Positions 34,896 to 43,292 of a DNA stretch of 64,000 nt are shown piece after piece; within the stretch, counting starts at the first letter, position 1, and each line of letters starts with the position of its first letter. The translations under genes and the position numbers were made by a program. Under the pieces are notes generated by a model that worked only from the letters and a program-made list of their open reading frames with translations, was not told where the DNA came from and searched no databases. Origin of the DNA: Shewanella halotolerans (lineage in GTDB: Bacteria > Pseudomonadota > Gammaproteobacteria > Enterobacterales > Shewanellaceae); assembly GCF_019457535.1 (NCBI RefSeq), contig NZ_CP080417.1:2914001-2978000 (forward strand), read 5' to 3'.

Positions 34896-35234
34896 TTAGT
34901 CCAATAACTGGTCTGTCTTGGCCGCCATGATGAAATCGTTGCGGTGCAGCCCCTTGATGGAGTGAGACCACCAGGTCACGGTGACCTTGCCCCATTCGGT
35001 TAGAATGCCGGGATGATGAAACTCTTCCTCAGCTAAGTCAGCCAACTTATTGGTAAATTCCATTGCCAGCTTAAAGTTTTTAAACTTGTAGACACGCTCA
35101 AGCTGCATGATACCATCACGCACCTCGACGCCCCAATCTGGGATCATGCGGATCAGCTCGGCCAACTCGGCATCGGTCACCTTAGGCGCGTCGGCCTGGC
35201 AGGCTTCGCATTTCATTTGGGCTAATTCAGTCAT
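34896..35234 (-). CDS. phhB: Pterin-4a-carbinolamine dehydratase PhhB
   Basis: PhhB recycles the tetrahydropterin cofactor of phenylalanine hydroxylase. The motif EEFHHPGILTEWGKVTVTWWSHSIKGLHRNDFIMA includes the catalytic HHP and the final W-x-H-x-x-x-G-L segment. An N-terminal CEAC pair (MKCEACQAD) is typical of the bacterial protein. It lies 33 bases after phhA and ends at a terminator. Confidence 0.95.
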   Translation of the reverse strand: MTELAQMKCEACQADAPKVTDAELAELIRMIPDWGVEVRDGIMQLERVYKFKNFKLAMEFTNKLADLAEEEFHHPGILTEWGKVTVTWWSHSIKGLHRNDFIMAAKTDQLLD

Positions 35235-35267
35235 ACTTCTTCCTTCTGATTTTCTTATCTGGCTTTC

Positions 35268-36065
35268 TTAACTGGCTTTCGATTTTGGCTCAAACATGGG
35301 GGCATGTAGGCCTAACTGACGCGCCTTAGTCACGGCAGCCATGATGTCCATTTTGACGATTTCGTCTAAATAATCAATTGAATCAATAGCGTAATAAATT
35401 GGCTGCATGATATCGATTCGATAAGGGGTTCTTAAGATATCCAACAGATCGAAAGGCTTCACCACCGGGGTGTCGCTCATGGCGTATAGCGTCTCACCTG
35501 GCGAGCTTAATATGCCGCCACCGTAGATCTTCAGCTCATCGTTGGCCTGACGGATCAAACCAAACTCCACGGTAAACCAATAGAGTCTGGCGAGAAAGAC
35601 ACGCTCCTCTTTCGAGGCGGCCAGACCCAACTTACCGTATTCGTGAGAGAAACGGGCAAATGAGGGATTGGTCAGCAGCGGACAGTGACCGAAGATCTCG
35701 TGGAAGATATCGGGTTCCTGCAGATAGTCGAACTCCTCCTTGCTGCGGATGAAGGTGGCAACCGGAAACTCCTGGTTCGCCAGCAACTGGAAAAACTTCT
35801 CGAACGAGATCAGCGCCGGGACGGCAGCCGTCTTCCAACCTGTGGCCTGTTGCAGCACAGCATCGATTTCGCCAAGCTGCGGGATGCGATCTGCAGGCAA
35901 GGCAAGATCTTCGAGGCCTTTCAGATAGGCATCACAGGCATAGTGGGGCAAATTGCCCTTCTGTCTGTCGTACAGCGCTTGCCAGATCTCATGTTCATTG
36001 TCAGGGTATTGGATGAACCCTTGGTTATCAGGCAGTCTGGCCTGATACGTAGTTTGTTTACTCAT
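35268..36065 (-). CDS. phhA: Phenylalanine-4-hydroxylase PhhA
   Basis: PhhA oxidises phenylalanine to tyrosine with iron and tetrahydropterin. The iron ligands are visible in DIFHEIFGHCPLLTNPSFARF (two His) and the downstream Glu in FWLTVEFGLI-type context (RLYWFTVEFGLIRQ). The length of about 265 residues matches the bacterial single-domain enzyme. The frame is open to 36101, but MSKQTTYQARLPDNQGF at 36065 looks like the family start; neither has a good ribosome site. A TyrR box is about 105 bases upstream. Confidence 0.94.
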   Translation of the reverse strand: MSKQTTYQARLPDNQGFIQYPDNEHEIWQALYDRQKGNLPHYACDAYLKGLEDLALPADRIPQLGEIDAVLQQATGWKTAAVPALISFEKFFQLLANQEFPVATFIRSKEEFDYLQEPDIFHEIFGHCPLLTNPSFARFSHEYGKLGLAASKEERVFLARLYWFTVEFGLIRQANDELKIYGGGILSSPGETLYAMSDTPVVKPFDLLDILRTPYRIDIMQPIYYAIDSIDYLDEIVKMDIMAAVTKARQLGLHAPMFEPKSKAS

Positions 36066-36151
36066 GATAAATACAACACAAATGACTGCTCCTGCCTCCA
36101 TATTTGACTAAACGCCAGAGTTTGTTAACAGGATCACACTTTATAATTTGG

Positions 36152-36168
36152 CTTGAGCGCCGCTCAAG
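36152..36168. promoter_or_regulatory. Perfect 17-bp palindrome before phhA
   Basis: CTTGAGCG-C-CGCTCAAG is a perfect eight-base dyad around one base. It ends one base before the TyrR box at 36170. It could be the operator of a second regulator of phhA. Confidence 0.55.
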
Positions 36169-36169
36169 A

Positions 36170-36187
36170 TGTAACCTCAAATTTACA
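36170..36187 (-). promoter_or_regulatory. TyrR box upstream of phhA
   Basis: TGTAAC-CTCAAA-TTTACA matches the TyrR/PhhR consensus TGTAAA-N6-TTTACA at 11 of 12 positions, the best of the three boxes in the window. The 450-base gap between phhA and galU contains this box, the adjacent palindrome, a weaker TGTAAC half-site near 36247 and a terminator-like hairpin at 36442-36478. Confidence 0.75.
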
Positions 36188-36441
36188 TCAGGCAGAAGAT
36201 GAAAATTTAAATCGTTTTTATTTAAAGACTTATCGAATAATTCATATGTAACACTCTTGACACAAATGCCGACTTTGACATCAATTTCATCTGCTTACCC
36301 CATGGGACAAATATTTGTGTAAAGGCATTTGACTAACTCTGCTCAACCCAGTTCTGGTATCGAGCGCACCTTTACAAGCGTTAAGATAAGGCTAAAGCCG
36401 ACGCCGAACAGGTCGACAGATACCGAGAACCTAGCGGCCAA

Positions 36442-36478
36442 AGCGCCTAAATCTCCTGGCTTTTCAGGGCGTTTTTAT
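36442..36478 (+). terminator. Terminator-like hairpin just upstream of galU
   Basis: On the plus strand CCTG-GCTTTT-CAGG, with outer CGC/GCG pairs, is followed by GTTTTTATT. It lies 40 bases before the galU start, with no gene upstream on that strand, so it could be a leader attenuator or the end of a small transcript. Confidence 0.45.
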
Positions 36479-36518
36479 TAGAATAAAAGGGCATTTTGCG
36501 CAGCCAACTAGGATTAGG

Positions 36519-37439
36519 ATGAAACAGCACAAAGTTCGCAAGGCCGTTATTCCCGTCGCGGGTCTCGGCACTCGCATGCTTCCGGCAACCAAGGCGATCC
36601 CCAAGGAGATGTTGCCCATAGTCGACAGACCCTTGATCCAATACGTGGTCAACGAGGCGATAGCCGCCGGGATCAACGAAATAGTATTAGTTACCCATGC
36701 CAGTAAGAATTCCATCGAAAACCATTTCGACTCCAGCTTCGAGCTCGAGGCCCAGCTCGAACGCAGGGTAAAACGTCAGCTACTGGCCGAGGTGCAGGCC
36801 ATCTGTCCAAGCGACGTGACTGTGATCAGCGTGCGCCAATCCCAGGCTAAGGGGCTGGGCCACGCCATTTTATGTGCTCAGAAGGTCGTGGGCGACGAGC
36901 CCTTTGCAGTTTTGCTGCCGGATGTCATCATAGACGATGCCAGCTGCGATCTCACCCGGGATAACTTGGCCGAGATGGTGAAGCTGTTTGATGAAACCGA
37001 AGTGGGCCAGATCATGGTCGAGGGCGTGCCAGAGAGCAGCGTCGACCAGTACGGTATCGCCGATGTGAACGGCCATCAGCTGGAGGCCGGGCAATCTAAA
37101 CCCATCAATGAGTTGGTGGAGAAACCTAAGGTGGGCCAGGCGCCATCTAACTTAGCGGTAGTTGGCCGATACGTGCTACCTAAGCAGATCTGGCAACTGC
37201 TGGGCAAGACCCCTGCCGGCGCCGGCGACGAGATCCAACTGACGGATGCCATCGCCATGTTGATGAACAGCCAAACCGTCAACGCCTATTACATGCATGG
37301 CAAGAGTCATGACTGTGGCAACAAACTCGGCTACATGCGCGCCAATGTGGAATACGCGCTGCGCCATCACGAAGTGGGCAGGGATTTTGCCGACTATCTC
37401 AAAACATTAGATTCAGATTTACAACAGGATAAAGATTAA
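36519..37439 (+). CDS. galU: UTP--glucose-1-phosphate uridylyltransferase GalU
   Basis: GalU makes UDP-glucose from UTP and glucose-1-phosphate. The nucleotide-binding start VRKAVIPVAGLGTRMLPATKAIPKEMLPIVDRPLIQYVV holds G-x-G-T-R and the catalytic K-E-M. Later motifs are FAVLLPDVIIDD, EKPKVGQAPSNLAVVGRYVLP and GAGDEIQLTDAIA. The length is normal. It overlaps galE by one base (TAATG), forming an operon that supplies UDP-glucose and UDP-galactose, probably for the polysaccharide genes downstream among other uses. Confidence 0.97.
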   Translation: MKQHKVRKAVIPVAGLGTRMLPATKAIPKEMLPIVDRPLIQYVVNEAIAAGINEIVLVTHASKNSIENHFDSSFELEAQLERRVKRQLLAEVQAICPSDVTVISVRQSQAKGLGHAILCAQKVVGDEPFAVLLPDVIIDDASCDLTRDNLAEMVKLFDETEVGQIMVEGVPESSVDQYGIADVNGHQLEAGQSKPINELVEKPKVGQAPSNLAVVGRYVLPKQIWQLLGKTPAGAGDEIQLTDAIAMLMNSQTVNAYYMHGKSHDCGNKLGYMRANVEYALRHHEVGRDFADYLKTLDSDLQQDKD

Positions 37440-38452
37440 TGACGATTTTAGTCACAGGTGGCGCAGGCTACATAGGTAGCCACACTGTCGTTGAGCTACT
37501 TAATGATGATCAACAGGTCGTGATCATAGACAACCTGAGCAACTCAAGCGTCGAGGCCCTCAAACGGGTCGAGCAGATCACCAATAAAGGGGTCACCTTC
37601 TATCAGGGCGACGTGCTCAACAAGGCCTTCCTGCAGAAGGTCTTTACCGACCATGATATCGATGCCGTGATCCATTTTGCCGGCCTCAAGGCGGTCGGCG
37701 AGTCTGTGGCCCAGCCGCTGCGTTACTATGAAAACAACGTTACCGGTACCTTAGTGTTGTGCGAGGTGATGGCCGAATTTAATGTGAAAAACCTAGTATT
37801 TAGCTCATCGGCTACCGTCTATGGCGATCCCGCCTCACTGCCCATTACCGAAGATTTCCCCACGGGAGCCACTAACCCCTATGGTCAGTCTAAGCTGATG
37901 GTCGAGCATATCCTTAAGGATCTGCACCACTCGGACTCGAGCTGGAACATCGCCAGATTGCGTTACTTCAATCCAGTGGGCGCCCACGAGAGCGGCCTCA
38001 TAGGCGAAGATCCCAACGATATCCCCAATAACCTGATGCCCTTCATCGCTCAGGTTGCCGTGGGTCAGCGCGAGAAGCTTAGCGTCTTCGGCGACGACTA
38101 TGACACCCATGATGGCACAGGTGTGCGGGACTATATCCATGTGGTGGATCTGGCTAAGGGCCATCTGAAGGCGCTTGCAAAACTCAACACCCAGCCAGGC
38201 TTAGTCACCTATAACCTGGGCACTGGCCAAGGCTACAGCGTGCTGGATATGGTCAAGGCGTTCGAGAAGGCCTGCGGCCATACCATCGCCTACCAGATCG
38301 CGCCGCGTCGTCCTGGCGATATCGCCGCCTGCTACGCCGATCCTCACAAGGCGCAGACAGAGCTGAACTGGCAGGCCACCCACACCATAGAAGATATGGC
38401 CAACAGCAGCTGGCACTGGCAGTCCTCTAACCCGAGCGGCTACAAGGCCTAA
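37439..38452 (+). CDS. galE: UDP-glucose 4-epimerase GalE
   Basis: GalE interconverts UDP-glucose and UDP-galactose. The NAD-binding motif is VTGGAGYIGSHTVVELL at the N-terminus. The catalytic set appears as SSSATVYG (Ser/Thr) and NPYGQSKLMVE (Tyr-x-x-x-Lys). RPGDIAACYADP and LGTGQGYSVLDMVKAFE are further family motifs. The length of 337 residues matches E. coli GalE. Confidence 0.97.
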   Translation: MTILVTGGAGYIGSHTVVELLNDDQQVVIIDNLSNSSVEALKRVEQITNKGVTFYQGDVLNKAFLQKVFTDHDIDAVIHFAGLKAVGESVAQPLRYYENNVTGTLVLCEVMAEFNVKNLVFSSSATVYGDPASLPITEDFPTGATNPYGQSKLMVEHILKDLHHSDSSWNIARLRYFNPVGAHESGLIGEDPNDIPNNLMPFIAQVAVGQREKLSVFGDDYDTHDGTGVRDYIHVVDLAKGHLKALAKLNTQPGLVTYNLGTGQGYSVLDMVKAFEKACGHTIAYQIAPRRPGDIAACYADPHKAQTELNWQATHTIEDMANSSWHWQSSNPSGYKA

Positions 38453-38496
38453 AGCAGACGGGGGCTCAGGCCCCCCATTTGATAGCAAGTGAATCT

Positions 38497-38973
38497 ATGA
38501 GTAATCGCATCAACCAAAGCCGCCGCAACCTCTTCAGCCGCCGCAAGAGCCAGGTGATCCGCCCGCCCTGGAGCCGCACAGATGTCGAATTTACCGACAT
38601 CTGCACCCGCTGCGATAAGTGTATCGACGCCTGTGAGACCAAGATCCTCTCCCGTGGCGATGGTGGCTTTCCCGAGGTCAGCTTCAGTCAGGATGAATGC
38701 ACCTTCTGCGGCGCCTGTGCCAAGGTGTGTCCCGAGCCGCTGTTTACCGACATCGAAGAAACTCCCTGGCAGATCAAGGCCAGTATCGACCAGAGCTGTC
38801 TGGCCAACAGCGGCATCTGGTGCCAGACCTGTAAAGATGCCTGCGATCCCAGAGCCATCAGCTTTACCGCCAGCATAGGCCAGGCGCCCAAGCCTGTGAT
38901 CGATACCGAGCTGTGTAACGGCTGCGGCGCCTGCGTAGCGCCCTGCCCTAATCAATCGATAAAACTCAGCTAA
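38497..38973 (+). CDS. napF: Ferredoxin-type protein NapF
   Basis: NapF is an iron-sulfur protein involved in maturation of the periplasmic nitrate reductase. Three to four [4Fe-4S] clusters are predicted from CTRCDKCIDACE, CTFCGACAKVCPEP, C-x-x-C-K-D-A-C in WCQTCKDACDPRA, and CNGCGACVAPCPN. The N-terminus MSNRINQSRRNLFSRRKSQVIRPPWS is the usual NapF start. The frame opens with TTG at 38479; the ATG at 38497 is used. No other nap genes are nearby, so it is an orphan here. Confidence 0.9.
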   Translation: MSNRINQSRRNLFSRRKSQVIRPPWSRTDVEFTDICTRCDKCIDACETKILSRGDGGFPEVSFSQDECTFCGACAKVCPEPLFTDIEETPWQIKASIDQSCLANSGIWCQTCKDACDPRAISFTASIGQAPKPVIDTELCNGCGACVAPCPNQSIKLS

Positions 38974-39083
38974 TGTAGTGAAAAGCATTGCCAAAAAACT
39001 GACAGGCAGCGCCAAATATTAGTGGTTTTGTTACACAAAGTTTAAGGGTAATATTGGGCAAAACGGGCAAAAAGTTAATCATT

Positions 39084-39539
39084 ATGTTTGGAAAGAAAAA
39101 TAACAAAGCAGGTCTCACTTTTATTGCGCAAGGGACTAAATTATCAGGGGAAACTCATTTTGCCGGCGAAGCCCTCATTGGCGGCGAACTGCATGGCAAA
39201 ATCAGCGCGACCGGTAAGCTGACGATCGAAGTCGATGGCTATATCGAAGGCGAGCTGCAGTGTAAGGAGATTAAGGTCTCTGGTGCGTTTAAGGGCAAGA
39301 TGAAGTGTGAAAAACTAAACATCACCAGCACAGGTAGCGTCGAGGGTGAGATCGCCTGTAACTCGATGGAGATCTTCGAAGGGGGTCAGTTTATCGGGAT
39401 GCGCGTACGCGAAGAGGTCGCCCTGCTCGCCAGCGAACCAGACGTCCAAGCGATTAACCCTGAAACCAAATCTGATGCCGAACCTGAGGCAGAGTCTCAG
39501 TTAGACAATTACTTTAAAGAACTCACTAAATCTGCCTAA
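39084..39539 (+). CDS. Bactofilin
   Basis: Bactofilins polymerise into cytoskeletal filaments from a right-handed beta-helix. The repeating pattern is clear: LTFIAQGTKLSGETHFAGEALIGGELHGKISATGKLTIEVDGYIEGELQCKEIKVSGAFKGKMKCEKLNI, with G at regular intervals (residues 11-105). The acidic tail (about residues 115-151) is probably unstructured. The start MFGKKNNKAG at 39084 is preferred over an upstream TTG at 39054. It may have a role in cell shape, stalk or surface polymer placement; the partner is unknown. Confidence 0.88.
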   Translation: MFGKKNNKAGLTFIAQGTKLSGETHFAGEALIGGELHGKISATGKLTIEVDGYIEGELQCKEIKVSGAFKGKMKCEKLNITSTGSVEGEIACNSMEIFEGGQFIGMRVREEVALLASEPDVQAINPETKSDAEPEAESQLDNYFKELTKSA

Positions 39540-39594
39540 TCTAGGTAAGCTTGGCGAGAGCCCTATCAGGCTAATTTAAGTGGACAGCTTTAAC

Positions 39595-39628
39595 AAATAA
39601 GGCCACACAATCCTGTGGCCTTATTTAT
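39595..39628. terminator. Bidirectional terminator after the bactofilin gene
   Basis: AAATAAGGCCACA and TGTGGCCTTATTT pair perfectly around CAATCC. It serves the bactofilin gene and, with its symmetric A/T tracts, the convergent membrane-protein gene. Confidence 0.85.
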
Positions 39629-39697
39629 ATCCATCCCTCGCCCCCATAACAATGAGTCTATGGTCAGCAGTAACTGTTAATAGGCTAGTACGACCTG

Positions 39698-40366
39698 CTA
39701 TTGACTAAGGTTGCTTCTATATTCCCTCAGCAGCGCGAGAAACTCCCTCGGCGCCCTGTCTAAACAATCTTCCGGCAAGTAAACATGGTAACCCAGCTGA
39801 GTATTGAGCTGAGCGCAGCGCCGGGCAAACATCGCCTGCACGCCACTGAAATCTGTGCCTTCTAGTGTGATGGGGGTGAATTCAGAGTTGAGATAATGCT
39901 CGAGGTCCGCAAGCTCACCGTCCAGATTCAGGGAGGAGATCAGCAGCGGGCGCTGCTCGCTCAAGAGCCCTGTCGCCAGCCTGGGCGGTATATCGTCGAT
40001 CAGCGGCAACAGGGATTTCAGCCTGACCCCGATATAGGGCAGATCATGGCTATCAAACGTCTGAATGCTGCGAGGGATATCGACCCGTTGAATGTTGTCC
40101 CATTCCAGATAGATACTGCCCCTGTGATGGTGATACACCAGCCCCCTGGGCCTTAGCTCTATGCTCACCTCGGGCTGCATCCACTTGGCTATCCCCAGCA
40201 CGGTAAAGATCATGCCGAAAATGAAACAGACCATGCCCGGCCCCATCAGCGCCCTGGAGGCGATAAACATGCACAGGGCGCTGATTAAGGCGATGCCACC
40301 AATCAGGGTAAAGGTGCGCGCATTACGCTTGGTCACCGCGCGAATGACAACTGCTTCTTGTTCCAT
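39698..40366 (-). CDS. Conserved inner-membrane protein (DUF2982-like)
   Basis: Two membrane segments lie near the N-terminus (TFTLIGGIALISALCMFIAS and GPGMVCFIFGMIFTVLGIAKW). A soluble domain follows, with SIELRPRGLVYHHHRGSIYLEWDNIQRVDIP resembling PH-like membrane-protein domains. I believe this is the DUF2982 group of Shewanella and Vibrio, but that is from memory. The function is unknown. The ATG at 40366 is used; a TTG nine bases upstream is also in frame. It follows the ElyC-like gene by only 12 bases and is probably cotranscribed with it. Confidence 0.7.
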   Translation of the reverse strand: MEQEAVVIRAVTKRNARTFTLIGGIALISALCMFIASRALMGPGMVCFIFGMIFTVLGIAKWMQPEVSIELRPRGLVYHHHRGSIYLEWDNIQRVDIPRSIQTFDSHDLPYIGVRLKSLLPLIDDIPPRLATGLLSEQRPLLISSLNLDGELADLEHYLNSEFTPITLEGTDFSGVQAMFARRCAQLNTQLGYHVYLPEDCLDRAPREFLALLREYRSNLSQ

Positions 40367-40378
40367 AATCTCCAAACG

Positions 40379-41119
40379 CTAATCTGCCAAAGCAAATTTA
40401 ATCTTAAGCCAAGTCTGCCCCAGATATTCATGGATCGAACGCTGGGAGGCCAACAGGTTGCGGGCATCCAGCTGCCACCAGTAGCCGCCCCGGCCGATAA
40501 AGTCTGCCGGCGCCCCCTGAGGGTGCATGCCAGCCTGATGAAAGATCATCATGGCCCGTGGCAGATGGGTGGCCGAGGTCACCAGCCTGAAGGGGCTATC
40601 ACCTATCTCCCACTTGAGAAATTGTGCCTCCTCCAGGGTATCTTTGGCCAGGGGAAACTGAATGATCCGCTCAGGGTTCACCCCGAGCTCGATGGCAGCA
40701 TTGGCCATCACCTGCGCCTGAGGCACAGCGTCACTGCCACCCCAACCGCTGACCACCAGTTGGCAATCCTGCCCTAGGCTAAGTTGTCTCACCCCTTCGG
40801 TAAGACGGGCCAGTGCGGTGGCAGAGAGCTGCAACGTGGCGCGATCGGCGATAGTGGAATCGTGACCACTGCCCAGCACCATCACCACGCAGGCGTTTTC
40901 TATCGGGTCGTTGTTGACTGGGTATTGCCCCTCGAGCGGTGCGGTCAGCTGATGACTACCCCATTGACTGCTCGCCAGCAATAAGATGGTAAAAGAGAGT
41001 GTGATCAGCGCCTTAACGAATTTGCGTCGTCGCAGGATCAGGATCGCGATAAACAGACACAATACCGACAATGGGATCGGCATTAAGAGTTGTGAAATTA
41101 GTTTTTTTACCCAGAACAT
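40379..41119 (-). CDS. ElyC/SanA/YdcF-family membrane protein
   Basis: Two membrane segments (about residues 12-30 and 36-52) precede a DUF218 domain. The domain motifs are VVMVLGSGHDSTIADRATLQLSATALARLTEGVRQL, LVVSGWGG, and LVTSATHLPRAMMIFHQAGM, with the conserved T-S-x-x-H-x-x-R-A. E. coli ElyC has the same layout and affects the lipid carrier used for envelope polymers. The exact reaction is unknown. Confidence 0.85.
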   Translation of the reverse strand: MFWVKKLISQLLMPIPLSVLCLFIAILILRRRKFVKALITLSFTILLLASSQWGSHQLTAPLEGQYPVNNDPIENACVVMVLGSGHDSTIADRATLQLSATALARLTEGVRQLSLGQDCQLVVSGWGGSDAVPQAQVMANAAIELGVNPERIIQFPLAKDTLEEAQFLKWEIGDSPFRLVTSATHLPRAMMIFHQAGMHPQGAPADFIGRGGYWWQLDARNLLASQRSIHEYLGQTWLKIKFALAD

Positions 41120-41193
41120 GGCTATCCTTGCCCCTACGTTTTGCCCCCAATGAAAAGTGGGGGCAAGTGTAACCTAGGGATGTAAGGAAGTCA

Positions 41194-42084
41194 TTACCAG
41201 AGCCAGGCGGCGCCGCGAACCCCAGATGAGCCGCCATACATGTTCTGCACCACAGGAGTACGACACTCACCGCCAAGCACGTACTTAGACAGTGCCTCGG
41301 GCAATCTTGGATAGATGGCCTCTATGTTGGATACGCCGCCACCCAGCACGATAATGTCGGGATCCAGCATGTTGATCATATGGGCCAGCGAGCGGGCCAG
41401 ACGGTCGATATAGCGCTCAAACGCCGCGGTCGCCAGCGCTTCACCCTGCTCCATTCGACGGGCGATCTCGATACCGCTGGGCGCTTCGCCACCGGCCGCC
41501 TTATAGTCGCGCACGAAGCCGGTGCCAGAGATAAAGGTTTCGATACAGTCTTTGTTGCCGCAGAAGCACTCGGTAGAGTTGAACTCGTCAGGGGTCATCC
41601 AGGGCAGCGGGTTATGGCCCCACTCGCCGCCGATGCCGTTGCCACCGCCGTGGACCTTGCCATTGATAGCGATACCACCGCCGCAGCCCGTGCCTATGAT
41701 CACTCCAAACACCAGGCCCTTACCGGCCGCAGCGCCATCTACCGCCTCGGACACGGCGAAACAGTTGGCATCGTTGGCCACCCGCACCTCACGATCCAAA
41801 CGCGCACCTAAGTCCAAGTCTAACGGATGACCATTGATCCAGGTCGAGTTGGCGTTCTTCACCAGACCAGAGAAAGGAGAGATCACCCCGGGAATACCGA
41901 CACCCACAGTGCCTTTTTGACCCAGAGTGGACTCTGCTTCATTGACGAGTGCCTCGATGGCATCCAGGGTGGCTTTGTATTCACGCGGCGTAGGGATACG
42001 TTTCCTAAACAGTTCCTTACCGGCCTCACTCAGGGCCACCAGCTCAATCTTAGTGCCCCCCAGGTCTACACCCATTCTCATCAT
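41194..42084 (-). CDS. mak: ROK-family fructokinase Mak
   Basis: Mak phosphorylates fructose (and mannose) with ATP. The phosphate-binding start MGVDLGGTKIELVAL, the stretch NANSTWINGHPLDLDLGARLDREVRVANDANCFAVSEAVDGAAAGK, and the zinc-binding ROK motif GGEWGHNPLP...CFCGNKDCIETFISG are close to E. coli Mak. The ATG at 42084 has GGAG six bases upstream; the open frame begins at a TTG at 42096. It follows cysQ closely on the same strand. Confidence 0.92.
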   Translation of the reverse strand: MMRMGVDLGGTKIELVALSEAGKELFRKRIPTPREYKATLDAIEALVNEAESTLGQKGTVGVGIPGVISPFSGLVKNANSTWINGHPLDLDLGARLDREVRVANDANCFAVSEAVDGAAAGKGLVFGVIIGTGCGGGIAINGKVHGGGNGIGGEWGHNPLPWMTPDEFNSTECFCGNKDCIETFISGTGFVRDYKAAGGEAPSGIEIARRMEQGEALATAAFERYIDRLARSLAHMINMLDPDIIVLGGGVSNIEAIYPRLPEALSKYVLGGECRTPVVQNMYGGSSGVRGAAWLW

Positions 42085-42112
42085 ACTCTGCTCCAATCTT
42101 ATTTTCTTTTTC

Positions 42113-42907
42113 TTACTTATCGCGCCAATGCTTTGCGGTGGCGATAAAGTAGGGATTCAAAATATCTTCTTTCTGATTGTAATCCAGCGGCTTGCCGTTA
42201 TCGGCATTCACCACAAGACCGCCAACACTTTCCAACACTGCCTGCGCCGCCGCCGTGTCCCACTCGCTGGTCAGGCCCAGGCGGGGATAGATATCCGCCT
42301 TGCCTTCGGCCAGCAGACAAAATTTCAGCGAGCTGCCGATACTGGTCATCTCATGCTCACCTATGGCCTCGAGATAGGCAGCAAGCCCAGGGCTCACATG
42401 AGAGCGACTGCCGACAATCCTGGGCACACTAGGCGCCGCAACCACCAGCTGGTTCAAATCTGTCACCCCGTCTGCGCTGGCCAACCAGGCGCCATAATGC
42501 TTGGCGCCGTAATAACATTTATCCAGCACGGGCGCATAGACGACCCCAGCCTGGGCGCGGCCCTTGTCGATAAAGGCGATATTAACGGTGAACTCACCGT
42601 TACGCTTAATAAACTCTTTCGTGCCATCCAGTGGGTCGATAAGCCAATACTGCTGCCACTGCTTACGCGTCTCCCAGGGAATGTCGGCGGCTTCTTCAGA
42701 CATCACGGGAATGTCTGGTGTCAAGTGTGCAAGCGCCTCGACGATCACCTTGTGGCTGGCCAGATCGGCTGCGGTCACCGGACTATCATCGGCCTTGGCC
42801 TGAATATCCATCTGGTCGCTGCCATAGACCTGCATAATGGCCTCGCCCGCCTTCTTAGCGATCTCGACCAACTCATCTAACCATTCTTGCTTAAATGTAT
42901 GACTCAC
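42113..42907 (-). CDS. cysQ: 3'(2'),5'-bisphosphate nucleotidase CysQ
   Basis: CysQ removes the toxic by-product 3'-phosphoadenosine 5'-phosphate of sulfate assimilation. The inositol-phosphatase fold motifs are KADDSPVTAADLASHK, the metal site EEAAD, WLIDPLDGTKEFIKRNGEFTVNIAF, and near the end GLTSEWDTAAAQAVLE. The start codon is GTG (42907), since no in-frame ATG is near the expected N-terminus. The ribosome site is weak (AAGAG). Confidence 0.93.
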   Translation of the reverse strand: MSHTFKQEWLDELVEIAKKAGEAIMQVYGSDQMDIQAKADDSPVTAADLASHKVIVEALAHLTPDIPVMSEEAADIPWETRKQWQQYWLIDPLDGTKEFIKRNGEFTVNIAFIDKGRAQAGVVYAPVLDKCYYGAKHYGAWLASADGVTDLNQLVVAAPSVPRIVGSRSHVSPGLAAYLEAIGEHEMTSIGSSLKFCLLAEGKADIYPRLGLTSEWDTAAAQAVLESVGGLVVNADNGKPLDYNQKEDILNPYFIATAKHWRDK

Positions 42908-43292
42908 AATATAAATTCTCTTCGTCCTAGATTGCCTTAGTATGCCATCTCCACGGCTAAGAATTTAATAACAATTTGATCATACTTTGCGTAAAAGATA
43001 CTAAGCTAGGCGCGGGGCAGTGAAAAGCCTTTCGCCGCGCCTTGCATTCGTATTCAGCACCTTGTCAGGCTTGCAGCCAACCGATGAACGACCCACAAGC
43101 TGTTAACCTTTCACCTCTATCGCCAGTACAAAATCACCACCGAAATCCCACGCTTAATTCACCTAGAAATCACCCAGGCAACACAAAGCTACAAAGCCAG
43201 GTGACTAATCCGGCAATTATCGATATTTCCCTTGTTAATTAGCCAATTAATTATCATATTCGCGCAAAAATTCAGATCGAAAAGATGAGCCG
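42908..43292. other. Intergenic region between cysQ and the wzi-like gene
   Basis: About 385 bases with the divergent promoters of cysQ and the wzi-like gene expected in it. No credible coding frame was found. I see no sigma54 core or LuxO-type dyad here, unlike the other control regions of the polysaccharide locus. Confidence 0.4.

Noticed and set aside
43042..43242. 66-codon open frame upstream of the wzi-like gene
   Set aside because: Asn/Pro-rich with no domain, no ribosome site and no membrane or signal segment; treated as intergenic.
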